From Apostichopus japonicus (Eukaryota; Echinodermata; Holothuroidea; Aspidochirotida; Stichopodidae), in contig NC_092576.1 of assembly GCF_037975245.1 (NCBI RefSeq), positions 25,929,611 to 25,993,610 on the forward strand: DNA of 64,000 bases, given 5' to 3'. The notes under the pieces are model-generated. The model was given only the letters and a program-made list of their open reading frames with translations. It was not told the DNA's origin and did no database searches. The position numbers and the translations under genes were made by a program. Below, one piece after another: positions 26,781 to 40,200 of the stretch. Position 1 is the first letter of the stretch, and each line of letters begins with the position of its first letter.

Positions 26781-29760
26781 ATCATGTGTGCGACCTGTTA
26801 ATTTCCGCCCGGTCGCGCTTGAGACGAGCACGAAATATTCTAAAAATGCCAATCCTGCGCAACACGAGATTTTTAATCGATATGCTTGACTTTCACGCAA
26901 GCAAATTGGAAGGAAACAGAGGCCTGGTTGGAGAACAAACGTAAGCAGCTACAGCTCCAACTAAAACACCTACCGAATACGACACTGGAACAGCCTGCTT
27001 CACAGGCTACGGTCCTGAACAACCCCCGGGCGAGGCAAAGCAAACAACACTGACTACCGATCCTCAGACGGCTTCAGGTGCGGAGACCAGCTCAAACCCT
27101 TAGGCTAAGGTTTATCAAAGGACTATAACAAAGCTAAATGGAAGGCACCGAGAGCCAATCAGGCTTATAAAAGTAGAGCCGCTCCTACTGCGGGAGCCTC
27201 CGTCGTGCAATCAGCCTCGCAGGAGCAAACTCCTGGGTCTACACAAAACCAGACACTTAAGTCTGCGTTGGTACCTAAAAATCCCAGGTACGCCGCCCTC
27301 ACCGATACCCGACGAGACCTCTGCGGACTCCGACACCGGTTTTAGGGGGATACGCGACCTGTACGTATGGGACATAGACGACGCAGGTCCACGGAGGAAT
27401 CGCCTCCGTCCAAGTAAACCCCTTCCGCCAAATGTGCGTGGCCGCTATTGCAGCTCAGGTCACTTCTGCCACCTCTAGTACAGAACTTGGCGCCCGCAAC
27501 GACACCACAGCCGGTCCCAAACCGGGTATTAAAGCGGATATCCTTGCTCGCCTCGAAGACTTCGAGAACGACAGGTCTTCTGAAGGAGGAGGTGACGCCG
27601 GGGGTGTTACCCTTCTAACTGACCTCATTGTGATCATATTCAAACAACGATTAGAGTTTGAGGACGCATCGGCGAAAACCTCGGTTTCTAAATCGTCTTC
27701 CAAGCTACGCTCATCAAATAAAGCGACCTTTATCCCTGTAGACTCGCTCTGTTTCGAACAGGTGGGGGTTCTCCAAATGCAACGGAGGTAGACTGCCAAC
27801 AGGGCACCCCGGGTACCCGAGGACACCTGAAAACCCCATTGGTTGTCCTCCATCAATACTAAGGGACGCAACGGACCGCCTTCAGGCCGATCGGGGCTGG
27901 ACGAGCAGGAACTTTATGGACCAGCATCCCAGGCGACTGGAAAAATCACTCTTTGAGCAAGATCATGCAGCTGGAGTGGGGATAAAGTTTGCATTAATCT
28001 TTCTGTTGGCGACAGAAGTTCCATGCGACATCACCAAAAGTTACTGGAATACCCGCACTAAATCTCGGACCGTGCAGACGCACAAGTCATGTGGCTCCTG
28101 GATCCGCTAGATATACTGTTCTACCCGTTCGCAAGAATCGCTCTCCTGTCAGTAAATTCTCGCTGGCGCAACGTGCTAGCAGCAGAGAACCTGACTGCCG
28201 ACGCCCTGTCGAGAAAGACCAACGGACCCCAACGGAGTAGTCCTTACGGGGGGCGGGGGAGCTTTTTCTGCCTGCTCGGAATCCCAAATATCAATATGTT
28301 TGTCTCGGCAGATAACGCAAAGCTCCCGGTATTCTGCATTTGGACTTTCCACCCCAAGGGGTAGGCGTCAGACGCGTTCTCGTTAGATTGGGTTGGGAAG
28401 GTCCCGGACTCATCCCACCTGGTGAGCATGAGCGGGGTCCAAGTCAGCCTGCCCCGGATGCGACCACTGGGCCTGACTGAGTGGCCCTTATCCGTTTTTG
28501 ACTCAGAGAGGGAGTTTTTTCTGGGGACGCAGTCGCCATGGCAGCATCGGCCATACGACCGTCCACCGTCAAGACTTACGTTTCCCGACCGGCACGATTC
28601 TTCGAATGGTGCGCCCATCTAAAGATCCGTCCTCATTCTGCCCCACCAGCACAGCTAGCGGCCATTGTCAAGCTTCTCTTTAATTAAGTGAAGCAGCACA
28701 CCATCATTTAACATTATATGTCGGCCATCGCGGCGATCCACTCGGGATTCAAAGACGGCTCCTCTTTGGGCACCTGACCACAGCTATTGGCCCTGCCTTG
28801 AGTTATGGCCAATCTCAGGCCACCACGGCACAATTTACTACCAGCTTGGAGCATTCACGGCTTCCTTAACTGCAAGGTCCGCCCAACATTTAAGCCTATG
28901 GGTACGAGCCCTATCAAGGAACTCATCAAGACACTGCTCTTGGTTGCGGCCGGTTGGCAGAGAGGAGGAGTTGTCTACACGCCCTATCCACTGCGAAATG
29001 GCATATCCACTCTGACAAAGAAGACGTGCGCCTGGTTCCAGATCCCAGTTTTTTTTTTAGCCAAGAACCGGACGCTCGCCGTCATACCAGAGAACATCTG
29101 CCTTCCAAAACTATCCTTGTCCTCTGACAACACGGAGGGTAAGCTGTGGTGTCCAGTGAGGGCCTCAACCTGTACAAGACAAAAGACCAGAAAAGATCAC
29201 AGGCCCTCTTCGTGCTCCCTACCAGCCCTCACTCGTCTGGCTCCACAGACACGATCGGCAAGTGGTTGGTGCAGGCGATCCGGCTCCACGCGAAGGAGGA
29301 TCGACCAGTCCAGGTCCACGTTATCAGTAGCAAGGCGGCCTCAACAGCCCTATATGCCCCGGTGGACGATATCCTCCTAGCCGCGTCTTGCAAAAACACC
29401 TCGTCATTCATCGCGTTGTGCCTAACAGACACTGTTGCTTCAAATTCGGCCTACGGTAGCGCGGTGTTGAGAGTTGCTTCGGGTAGGTCCTCCCAGTTAG
29501 TTAGGCCTTCTACCATCGTAGCAGTGTCACTCCCTGCGTTAGTGTAGTAGGACACAGATAAGAGAGGGATGAAGTAAATGCCCCAAAACCCACTGGTATA
29601 GATATTAACAAACAAAGATGCTTACCTGTCTCACCCGCCTCCCACTTCCACGCGCGGGACTCGCGGGCCCTACACAACGAAACGGCAGGTCAACTGGTCG
29701 CAGTCTCGACAAATCGATTTGACCACTCAGTTTTTGTCTTTGTACTTGTTTAACACTTAC
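26781..29760 (+). pseudogene. DIRS-like retrotransposon relic, copy B
   Basis: Gag-like region at 27432-27791. RNase H with the typical LTADALSRK at ~28190-28215, followed by NINMFVSADNAKLPVF and ASDAFSLDWVGKVP in shifted frames. Tyrosine recombinase N-terminus at ~28540-28690 (RPSTVKTYVSRPARFFEWC). Catalytic-region pieces at ~28805-29150 and 29146-29547 (DTIGKWLVQAIRLHAKE, DDILLAASCKNTSSFIALC). Several frameshifts and stops; the reverse transcriptase core is absent. The end carries a CTTACCTGTCTC motif that recurs in copy C and looks terminal. Confidence 0.78.
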
Positions 29761-31035
29761 TTCCAGTGTCTCTTTCCACACCCTGATAGGCCCGGACATA
29801 CCGGATATATCGGTCATACCAGACAGGCATACCGGATATATCCACCCGAACGTCCCGGACATACCAGACGTTCCGGACATCAGTCATACCACGCCATCTA
29901 CGACATTCACCCAACCTTCTTCAGGTGAGTTCCGTAGGCCTCTAACAATACTGTTCATATATATGTTGTTAACCCTGCATTGTTGGCCAACCAGCTCGCT
30001 ACTAACAGTTCGGCGTGGATTTGTTTCGCTATCCTCGACAACCTGTCCCACTGGGGCTGCATCAACATGGGTAAATCCGGCAGGAAGAGATAGTGTGCAG
30101 AAACCCGTAGGAGAGGTCCCGGGCACAAATGATACCAGTGACTTCTTGGTAGACTAGGAAAGTGCGTTAGTGTGGTATGAGATAGGTAAGTATCGCCGTT
30201 CGTAAATACCAAAACCAGGGAGTTTTGGGGTCTTTGTCAGACAACCCCTTTAAACCGATGGCGTCAGTTTCTCTACGCCACCTGACATACAAAACCGTAT
30301 TCTTGGTAGCCGAAGCATCGGCCAGGAAAATAAGTTGCTTTCATGCTCTCTCCGTAGCAGAGGGGCAAGTCCGGTTCGACAACCACGGTGGTCGTCTGAT
30401 CCTAGAGTAAGCGTTCTCACCAAAGAACCAGACGCTGGGCTTTGTACCGGAAGACATCTTCCTCCCAATGATCTCCCACTTGTCTTCAGTCAGAGAGGAA
30501 ACACTGTGCTGTCTAGTTAACGCGCTAAAATGGTACATCGACAGAACAACACACTCCGTACCTCACCAAGACTGTTCATTTCCCGTCCCTGCCTTTCACA
30601 CCTGCCGTCAGAGATACGATCTCCAGATGGATTGGGCAGCGGTCCAGCCTAATACCCCGGCAGGGAGAGGGTAACGACTTACGTCCTCAGAGGACAGGCG
30701 TCTTATAAGGCTCTGTTGGCAGGGATCCCCCTGGAGGATATTCTGAAAGCGGCATCATGGAAGACACGCTCGACTTTTGTATCTGCATGTCTGATCGACA
30801 CTCTCGCATCGGGAGCGTCGTTTGGGTGTGCGGTGTTAGGAGTTCCTTGGGGTTGGACCCGCCCACTCGGCCTCCTACCATTGTAACAGTGCCACTCCGT
30901 GCACATGTGGAGTGGGAGACAGGTAAGAGAGAAGCGAAGAAAATTCCTCAAAACTTACCAGGTTAAGATTTACGAGCGACGATACTTACCTGTCTCTCCC
31001 TACTCCCACCACCACGTTCTAGAATAACGATTACG
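29761..31035 (+). pseudogene. DIRS-like retrotransposon relic, copy C (recombinase end)
   Basis: Recombinase catalytic-domain remnants: 30225-30410 with LRHLTYKTVFLVAEASARK, ~30411-30540 with SPKNQTLGFVPEDIFLP, and ~30669-30850 with GIPLEDILKAASWKTRSTFV and SGASFGCAVLG. At the end, GTGGGAGACAGGTAAG (30910-30930) faces CTTACCTGTCTCTCCC (near 30987-31005) as an inverted pair, likely terminal/complementary repeat. At 29790-29890 short CGGACATACC / CGGATATATC phrases repeat. Broken by stops. Confidence 0.72.
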
Positions 31036-34000
31036 AAACTAGACCCGAAGGTTGATCGTCAAACGACAACAAACGATATTTGCCACAGGAGATCCGTGTA
31101 ACATGGGAAGACTCTTCTACCTCGCATCATGTACCAATTGTCTCAACTAGTCCATAACTAATGGTCTATCCGTAAGAATGAGGGCACCCTGCCGATCCGA
31201 CTTTGCTTACTACCGATACAGTCAAAGTGGGCTCTTTCTGTCTGTGCTCATGTTCGTACCTAGCAGTTAGGTGGTTCACTGTAGCACAAAATACCACACT
31301 TTCTCCACCTTTTTTTCACTTGACAAGGGTCTCTGTTGATCGACGGAGCTCACTTGACTCGCTTGACTTTCGCCTTCGGCTTCCAGAGTAGTTGCCGTCC
31401 CTTCCCTCCCCTACCAAACTCACGGGAAATGTGAGCCTGCGTGTCACCGTTGAGTATAACCGGAAGTAGGTATAAGTGGGAGGTGCTTAGGAAGCGAGGG
31501 GGCAGTGCTTACCTTTGAAAATGCGCCCTTCAATACCACTGTCATGACAATTTACCTGCCACGGGCATTTAGACCAAGGGAAATTTGAGCCGAGGAAGCG
31601 AATATTCCATGCTCGTTCCCTTTGCTAGGCTTGGCGAATCGATTATGTAACACATAGGCTAATGTTTCACACTAATAACCTTGACAAATGCAGAAGTGGC
31701 CAGTGGCGAAAAATCGAACGGCAGTCCTACTGAAGGGCAGATTTTCACAGTATATGCATTGAACCCGTTAAAATAATGCACGAATGATATTTATATTAAA
31801 ACTGAATTCGAAAAAAAACATGGAAATGACTGGAAATTTAATATCTATTGCCTATCTATGAGTAATTCAGGCTTCTTTATATTTGATGATAACTTCTTGT
31901 GACATTCTAAATAAAACTGGAGGGATAAATAACCAACTAAAGATTCGGTAAACTAAAATATAAGAACACCCTGTCTTTATATCCGTATGGTATGAACGGT
32001 CATTTGTGAACTTTAACAGACCGCTAATACGAAGATCCACATCAATTTACACTAATGTCATCTAATTGAGCTATGCAGCTCTTAGGTCTACTTGGTACTG
32101 ACCATAAATACATGTTTCTTGCTGGAAGTGTCACTCAAACGCCTCAGTAGCTTGTCTTCAATAATATCACAACTACCACAATACTGTAGACTTATATCAC
32201 GATAGATGGATAAGAACGGTGCAGACACACTGTGAGTGTTATTGATGCTTTCTTGCAATGTTGTATTCATCAGAGCCATGGACCTAGCCAGAAAATGGTG
32301 CTTGTGAGTGGGGGAGGGGGGTAGCAGAATTTAAAAATATGCCCTTCTCAAAAAAAGGAGTATTACTACACTTAACGGGGCGCCATGATGTACAAGGACA
32401 ATGTTTGCCCCAAAATTCCTCCAACTTTGCAGGAAATAAACTATAATAAGCGTATTGTATTTCGAAACAGGCGAACTTTCGGGGAAGATTGAGAAGGCTC
32501 GTTTAGCTTCCTTAAAACTCAAAAAGAGGGCTTAATTTCCTGCTTTCAGTTCAATTTTTCGGGGTACTTGGAAGGAGCGATCGCTCCCACCGCGTCAACC
32601 CCTTGCTACGTCCCTCATCGGAGCTAGTATGATATCAAATGGACTCCAGTGAATCGTTACGAATTTAAACGTGCTATATTGTATCATACTGCTCTAGTTA
32701 AGCATTGTCACCGTGATTCAAATTATTAGTTAAGATTGTGTGCTGTGAGCAGTGCTATTGTAGAACATTCACAATTTGAAGGGAGTATTGGTCAAACAAT
32801 ATCATTGCTGTTGACCGATGAGCAGTTCTTGTTAAGAGAAGCGACTTCGTTGTCGTTATGAATCTGTTGTTATTGTTGCAGTAGTTAGACGACGAAATAT
32901 GATTACTTCGTGTCATAATATCTAGCAAATGAAAGTATAGGATATTTAGGTTCGTTAACTTAAGCAGCATTTATTACATTAGATTATTTTTCAAGTAATC
33001 AACGTTAAACTTTAGAAATAATGTTTCAAGATAGAGCAAAGCCAATAGTTTTCCTCCACCTCAGAATAAAGTCAACAAGTGATTAGTACCAATTTCTTTT
33101 AACTTTAAAGATAATATTGAATCAAATTGAGATTGTTTGGCAAATTTACACTCATCTAATTTAATATTAATGTTTTTTCGATTTTTTTTTGTTTCTGTCT
33201 CAATTAATGACTAGCACTCTACTCTAAGAGTAGACATAATTTGTTGCGGTCAATTAAAAAAAAAATACGTGAACATCGTTAAAAATTTGATTTTAATAAA
33301 GTAGACACAAATTTGTTTGCAGTGTGAGAACAATTTAATATACCTTGCTCTTGATCAAAATCTCCTCGTTATTGTGCGTACAAGAGCGCGGCTAAATATT
33401 AATAGCTACAAACAAATACAGCGTGATTAAAAATCACATCTACGAAATGTGGATAACAGTGACATGTCGATAATATTTTTGATATAAAGCCTTCAACTTG
33501 CTCTATCTATAACATGTAAATGAGAGATTAAATGAAAAAAAACATGCAAAGTATAAATGACATTCAGCGTGACTAGACTAGTACATTACATCGTTGAGAG
33601 GTGTAGTAAGTGATTGCGATTACAACAAGCAAAAACAGATTTATTTAGATTGATTCCATCCAATACGACTACGAAGCAAAAACTGTCATCAGCATTGTTT
33701 GTAAAGGTTGGGAATATATTTAAACTAATTTACAATTTAGGGTTTATGTATATATTCAGTGATGTTTCAATACAATATTGCTATTTTCAAACAATCAGTG
33801 CTAACCTTTTTTCATATATGCCTTCAAAGCCAATATCCTTTAGGGTCCATCAATCTTTAAATTATGATAAAAAAGTGCCGATTTTTTCGATTGACTTTAT
33901 ATTTCGGACGAATCAACAATTCAGTTTCGTATCATGCAAAAAAAGGTAGCTCCATACCAATATGTATAACAATTATTAATGATTGCATCATCGATCACAA

Positions 34001-34177
34001 GAGACAACGAACTGCCCCAAAAAATGTAACATTAAACATTCAAAGTCTAAATATTCTGGAAAGCATTTAATATCCTGAGTAATCCAGTTATTGCCTTGAC
34101 TCAGGAACTTTACGTAGGATTTGCAGTCAAAGTAATTCACCCAATATGTATTTTGTATGTTAAATTACAGACCTAAG
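31036..34177. other. Intergenic DNA upstream of the NLR gene
   Basis: No gene recognised. GC content returns to AT-rich after ~31.6 kb. The segment ~32280-32630, ending GCTCCCACCGCGTCAACCCC, resembles an end of a dispersed non-autonomous element, though I cannot name it. A promoter for the gene starting at 34178 should lie at the right end, but no clear core element was seen. Confidence 0.4.
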
Positions 34178-34235
34178 ATGGCTGCCAATGTTAATCCCGT
34201 GGACATCAAACCGGATGTGAAGAAGACAGTGAACG
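34178..34235 (+). CDS. NLR gene exon 1 (start codon)
   Basis: ATG at 34178, then [18 protein letters not shown], ending G|GTAAGT at 34235 in phase 1. The reading frame runs straight into the next exon. The start is inferred from the first ATG; a pyrimidine/AG context just before it (ACAG at 34167-34170) means it could instead be an internal exon preceded by a 5' UTR exon. Confidence 0.7.
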
Positions 34236-37200
34236 GTAAGTTTGAAAGATGAACAATTTTCATTTATTGTGTATGAGGTCCTATTTGTGTTAGGCTGTTC
34301 TATATACAATACACGGAACACTGTTGTGTTTACCATTTTACTGGAGAAGCAATTTTTACTTTTCTTTTATAAAATACACGTAACATTGTTGAATGTAATG
34401 CGGATATGATGAAATACATATTGCAAACATACAGTTATATGTGAATCAAACTTTTGAAAGTGGAAAGGGATTACCAGGTCATTACATTTTGATCGATAAA
34501 GTTTTAAGTCTTCGTGTTCATATCACCAACGCATCCGCTGTTAAAACGTTCCTTCATATCTGAAGGAGTGCTCCATTTGCAAGTTAGAAGTCTTTTACTT
34601 TCTGTTGTATTTTCAACAGATTTTGATAGTTTTAAAGTTGCACTTGCTGAAGATCTGACTGATGAAAATGTTATTGAACTGGCTACGGTCTTTAATTATC
34701 CACCTGCTATCAAAGAGAAGCTGGAAACTTCAGCCAGTGCAGGCCGTCTCATGATTCGTTATATGGAAGAGAGGGGACAAATAGAGCCAACAAGTATCCT
34801 GACACTTTTGTGTGCGCTGAATAAAATGGATCTTTTGGGGATTGAAAAACGTGTAAGAAAGCTGTACGAGGACCATACAGGGATACTATGTTCCAGTGAG
34901 GATCAGTCTAAGGCTCAAATAGAAGGTACTGTAGCTTAAACATCCAACTTCTGTTGTTTTACTGTGATTGGGTATTTTCGAAATTGAAAGTTCGGATTTG
35001 ATATAATGTTATTGATAAATCGATTATATACTAAGAATTGGTGCTTTCATTTACAAGTAACCACGCGCGGGAGCCTATTCGCAAGTGTACAAGGTTAATT
35101 GGATATTTAAAGTAAACATTTCGTGAAATCTTGCAAAATATAACAGTCAACTTTCAACAGAAAGTGAAGTTTGATAAAATATAGCTAGGGATAAATTGTT
35201 CGTTTAACAAGTGAAGATAGACTAGTTTGCGTGTAATTATAAAACAAGGTGACTGGGTGTATAGTATCTTAGTAATATAAATTTGATATTCTCGATGGAT
35301 AGGTCAAAGCCGTTTACAATACATCTGAATGAGATATTTTACTACAATGGTAATGCTACACTTTCTAAAATCAATGTTTTAATGCTCCATTTTCGTTCTA
35401 ACAAAAGGAACACATTGGCTTTTATTTGATTTTATATTAAAAAAAAAAGGTTGTAGCTAATACTCTATGAATACATTGTTCTCCGTTTGAATCTCTGACC
35501 GCAGCGAAGAGTAAACATAACATATTCCAGTTTAATTCGTACTTGTAACTTATTCTCATATACAAACGGCTTTAGGACATTTATATTCTCTTTTAATAAG
35601 ACATTATATGTTACACTATTCGAACGAGAGTGTGTAGTAAAGTTAGTGAGCCCGATAATGGTATCATTGTTTATTCGATGCGCTTTACAGTTGTTTTCTA
35701 CTCATGGGTATAACTGTAGTAATTGATAATAAACAGTAAATGACAATAACATTTGAAAAATATTATTACTGGAGTTGATAAATGAGCTTAGGATCTTCAC
35801 TGGAGCCGACTTACAACCGGCAAATTCATGACCATTAGCAATCTTAAGTCTAACGCACAGTGCCCGGCTATCCACGATTCCCCAATTAATGACATGTGAC
35901 TCGAGTTTCAATAGTCTACAGTGTGCGGCGGGCATTTGATGACAATTACACGCAGAACTATGAATTTTAGAACATGTTTATCCTAGCTTGTTGAAGACAT
36001 GTTCATTTCTAGCAACTATACGTTACTCTGTACAGGTAAAATAAGCATCTTCATGAACGCTTCAGAAGATAAATACACTACTTGGTTCAATGAAATTAAG
36101 CCAATTCCATACATATGCAACACAAATATTTTGCGTTAATATATATGTAGAGAATTTAACATATGAATGGATGTGCTAGTTAAAATTCATCATATGTTCT
36201 AGAGGATCATAGACCTACACCATTTTCAGACTATAGAGACGGATTTAGTGACAAACTCTGCTTTTCTATGTAGATTTACATAAAAGTAAAAGCTCTGTGT
36301 CTTTAAATAGAATACAGTGTTTTCTGTATTCTCACATGTTAAGCCTTTTCTTCATTGGGAATGCGATTGCGTTATGCATGGACATGATCTTCATGTATTT
36401 TAACGGGAAATTTCCTTATGAAGTTAAAAGAAGAAATTAAAATGACTATTCGTAGATTTTTTCCTTTTGATATTCTTTCGAGTGGATAAGCCTAAGCAAT
36501 TTACATATGTCGTATTCACGTAGTGACAGTGAAAAACACGTTCACAATAACTTGAGCGCATGCACTACGTGGAAGTATTGCCACATGATGTTTTCAACTA
36601 ATAAAAGTGACTTTTGACAGTTCCACAATTTATAGTATGTGGGGACGGATTTTCTGTCAAAATCCAAATCATATTGGTAGAGATTAGTTACTCTTGGTTT
36701 GATATTTAGCTGAAAATTAACTCAAATCAGGCATAAAGGATTATATTGTGATAGTTGCCGCCATCTACTTTCACTTTGTCTCCGCTATAATGAGAAATTA
36801 AATGTTGGTGAGAGCAACATAGTTTAAGAAAAGCTGAGTTAAGTATCAATGGCTATCAGTGTTTGAAGGATATGTAGCTTTCGTAATAAAAATCGGTAAC
36901 CCATTACATGATTTGACGTTACGTAACTAATCCAGCAAAGCTACCAAGTACGCTAGACATACTTGGTGACTAATATTAAACATTACATAAGCTCAAATGC
37001 ACACTTATACTGCCCCCCGTTTCCCTCTACCTCAACTGATGTTAAGTATGTTTCAAAAATATGTTCAAAATGTGTTTGAATACTTTAAAGTGTTCAAAGC
37101 TCTTTGTGTTCTTTCCTATTTCTCAGAAAAGAAAAACAAATTCAACAAGTATTCGAAAATAGCCTATCAAAAGCAATACGGAACAGCAAAGCCGTTTCCT

Positions 37201-40200
37201 TCCATGAACGAGCGTAGTGTTGATAGAATTTTTGTTGAGGGAGGTATTTACTACGTGGCTCAGAAGGGTGATTCCAAGCAAAATCCTGATGTGCTAGAAT
37301 CGTTAGAATCTTACAACGAAATTCTGAGTAGCCCCAAAACTGATTCAAAAAGAAAAATTATTGAGGGGGAACCTGGGTATGGGAAATCAACAATTGGATT
37401 ACAGTTTCTCCATGACTGGTGTACTAAGAATCCTACATCTCCTCTCAAAGATGTAAAAATACTTATATATCTCCAGTTGAGGCAACTGGTAGGTGTAAAG
37501 TCTATATACACTGCCATAAAGAATTTCATAGTGCCCAAAGATGAAGACATGGATGAAGCTTGCATTCAGGAAATCCTCAGAGTATACAAAGAGTCTGTTG
37601 TCATGATATTTGATAGTTATGACGAGTATCCTGACAAGAATGAAACCGAAACAGATATCTCCTTTATCATTGAGATGAAAATGTTTCAAGATAGTATTGT
37701 CATGATACTTACCAGGACATTGTGCCTCCCGCCTAATTTACACCCCGAGACAAAAAGTATCAGATTAACAGGGTTTGGGGTTGCTGAACGTCGAAACTAT
37801 GTCCTGAAGGTGGTGGATCGTAATAATGACCAGTTGGCAGATTGGATCGAAGAGCAGCTTCAGAGAAACCCCGTGTTAAAAGATCTCTGTCAGGTCCCTC
37901 TCTTGTTCACTATGGTTGCTCACACAGTACACAAGAGTCAAAATATTGAGGTTTTTAACTCATTAACGAGGTTTTTCAAATATCTGATCGCATGCTTCCA
38001 TAACCATATGAAAAGCAAGAAAGGTGCTACTAATGAGGTGCCTGCTGTTGAAACGAAACTAGCTAAACTGTACCGTATTGCTTTCGAAGGCCTCACGCAG
38101 AGGAAACAACAGCTGACCTGGAAGACGACATATTTAGTTTCAGAACTTGGACAAGAGTTCTATGATTACTATATTGATCTTGGGATGTTGGCACAGGAAG
38201 AGGTCTTTGACATTTCACAGTGTATACATCTGATAGAAGCACGAATGTCGCATCTGTGAGTTTTACGCTTCTAATCATCTGGCTTGGATTCTTAGTGAAG
38301 GTAAGTCTTCAGTATCGATAATATGCTGATGTGATTGGAAGAAATGAGTTAACTTAAGAGATGGAAGTATCGTTCGTATGATATGTCTTTTTATGTACAT
38401 ATGTAAAACAGCTTATGCTCCTCGTATCCCATCCCATATTGTCTGCTGTGGGGTATGTAAATGAACACTTATACAACTCGCGTGACAATTAAAGCAAAAA
38501 GTCATACTTTGAAGCTGACCCAGTTCAACATAAGACACATCTGGGGTTGGATCTTTTTACTTTTATGTTTGTTGTATTTGAAGACAATAGAGCCCTAACG
38601 TACAGATACCTTCAGGAAGATCAAGGCAATGTCGGAAAAAGCTCGCTACACTGGATTTACCAAGAAATTTACACATCTGGGTATTCTAGGATGGACATGA
38701 TTTTCCCTAGTGCTGTAAATGTGAAACCATTGTAAATACTTTCATTTTTGTTTTCATTACAAAACACGAGCTAGGACAATATGATTTAGCCCCTCCCCCC
38801 GCCAAAAAGAAAAATATGAAATGTGAACCAGTGACAGGATAAGAAGAAATATGCTTGAAATTATTTTGTACTCGTCAGTTAAATAATCTTATTCCCACAT
38901 ATTGTCAAAAATGCTTTTCTTGTGGCTAAAGTTGCTTCGCAAACTAACCGAGGTGAAGATCAAAAATATGCTAGTAAATATCAAAACCAGATCCTCATCA
39001 TCTTTCGTATCACAAAGATAATTATTATAGTTGATAGAAGTCTTTACATTTTGGTGACATCTGGTGACAGTACAGTGAATGTAATACCTACGGCAACTCG
39101 GCTGAAAAGAATTGTGTTTTCTTTATAATGTTTCAAACCGTTTTCAAAAGAGCCATGTAGTATTAGCCCGAAAAATAAAATCATATTTGTACCTCAATAT
39201 GAGTAGCAACAGTGATATTATTGATTTTATGTTCCTTGTAGTACTCAACTATTTATTAAGTCAACATAATCAAAAACGTATTAAAGTGAAGATTTTAAAG
39301 TTTGATAACATCTCATCTCGCAAAGATTTGATTTTGTCAATTATCACTATAACAATACACACAATTTGAAACGTAAACATATGCTGTGACTATCTTTATC
39401 CTAGGCAACTTTAGTTTTCAAGAGACAAGAACAGAAGCTTATCAATAACATTTAAAGGAGTCAGTAAGTTGGTTAAAACCTAATGTCAGACAAAACAAAA
39501 TACCATTTTCACGGCTTCAGAAGTTAAGTCATTTTAACATATATCCTCTGAAATTCTCTCTTATCCCTGATATTGTTATTCAAAGTATGTTAACAATTTT
39601 AAGGGTCATATGCTGGGAAGTATTTGTCAAAACTATTACCAATTCTAGCAGAGGAGATTTATAGAACAGCAACACTGATGATCTTTGAAGATGTTTGCTC
39701 AATTGCATGAGGTCAATATTAATAGTACATATGCACATTTATTTGCATAACAAAATGTGCACAGTAATCTGTTACAGAAATGGAACTTAAGGATTTACTT
39801 AATATTAATAAATTAAGACTAACTCAAAACAATTCTCAAGATCTAAAAACATAAATTAAATATGTTAATAGCCTGAAACCATGAATCAGAATGTCCCTTC
39901 TATACATTGTAATAACATGTTCAGGCCATACCACTCCAAATTTGAATCTTACTTTCAAAAATGAAACAAGAATTGAAATGCCGTTTGTCTCAAGAAGTTA
40001 ACTTTGTATGCCCCTTTTAATGACGTTTGCAAGTTTGTTGGTCTGTGGAATGAAGAATATGACAAAGTTACATTTTATTCAATTACTTCACTGGCCTTGT
40101 GAAATAGACATAAAAAGACCATTGAAGAACACTCACTAGAACATAGCGATGTTTATCAGTTATACAACTCAGACATTTCCTTATCGATGGGCAATGTTAT

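Noticed and set aside
36997-37126. Upstream extension of the NACHT frame to an ATG at 36997
   Set aside because: A strong acceptor at 37126 in the right phase to join the death-effector exon, and no family resemblance in the 43 extra codons.
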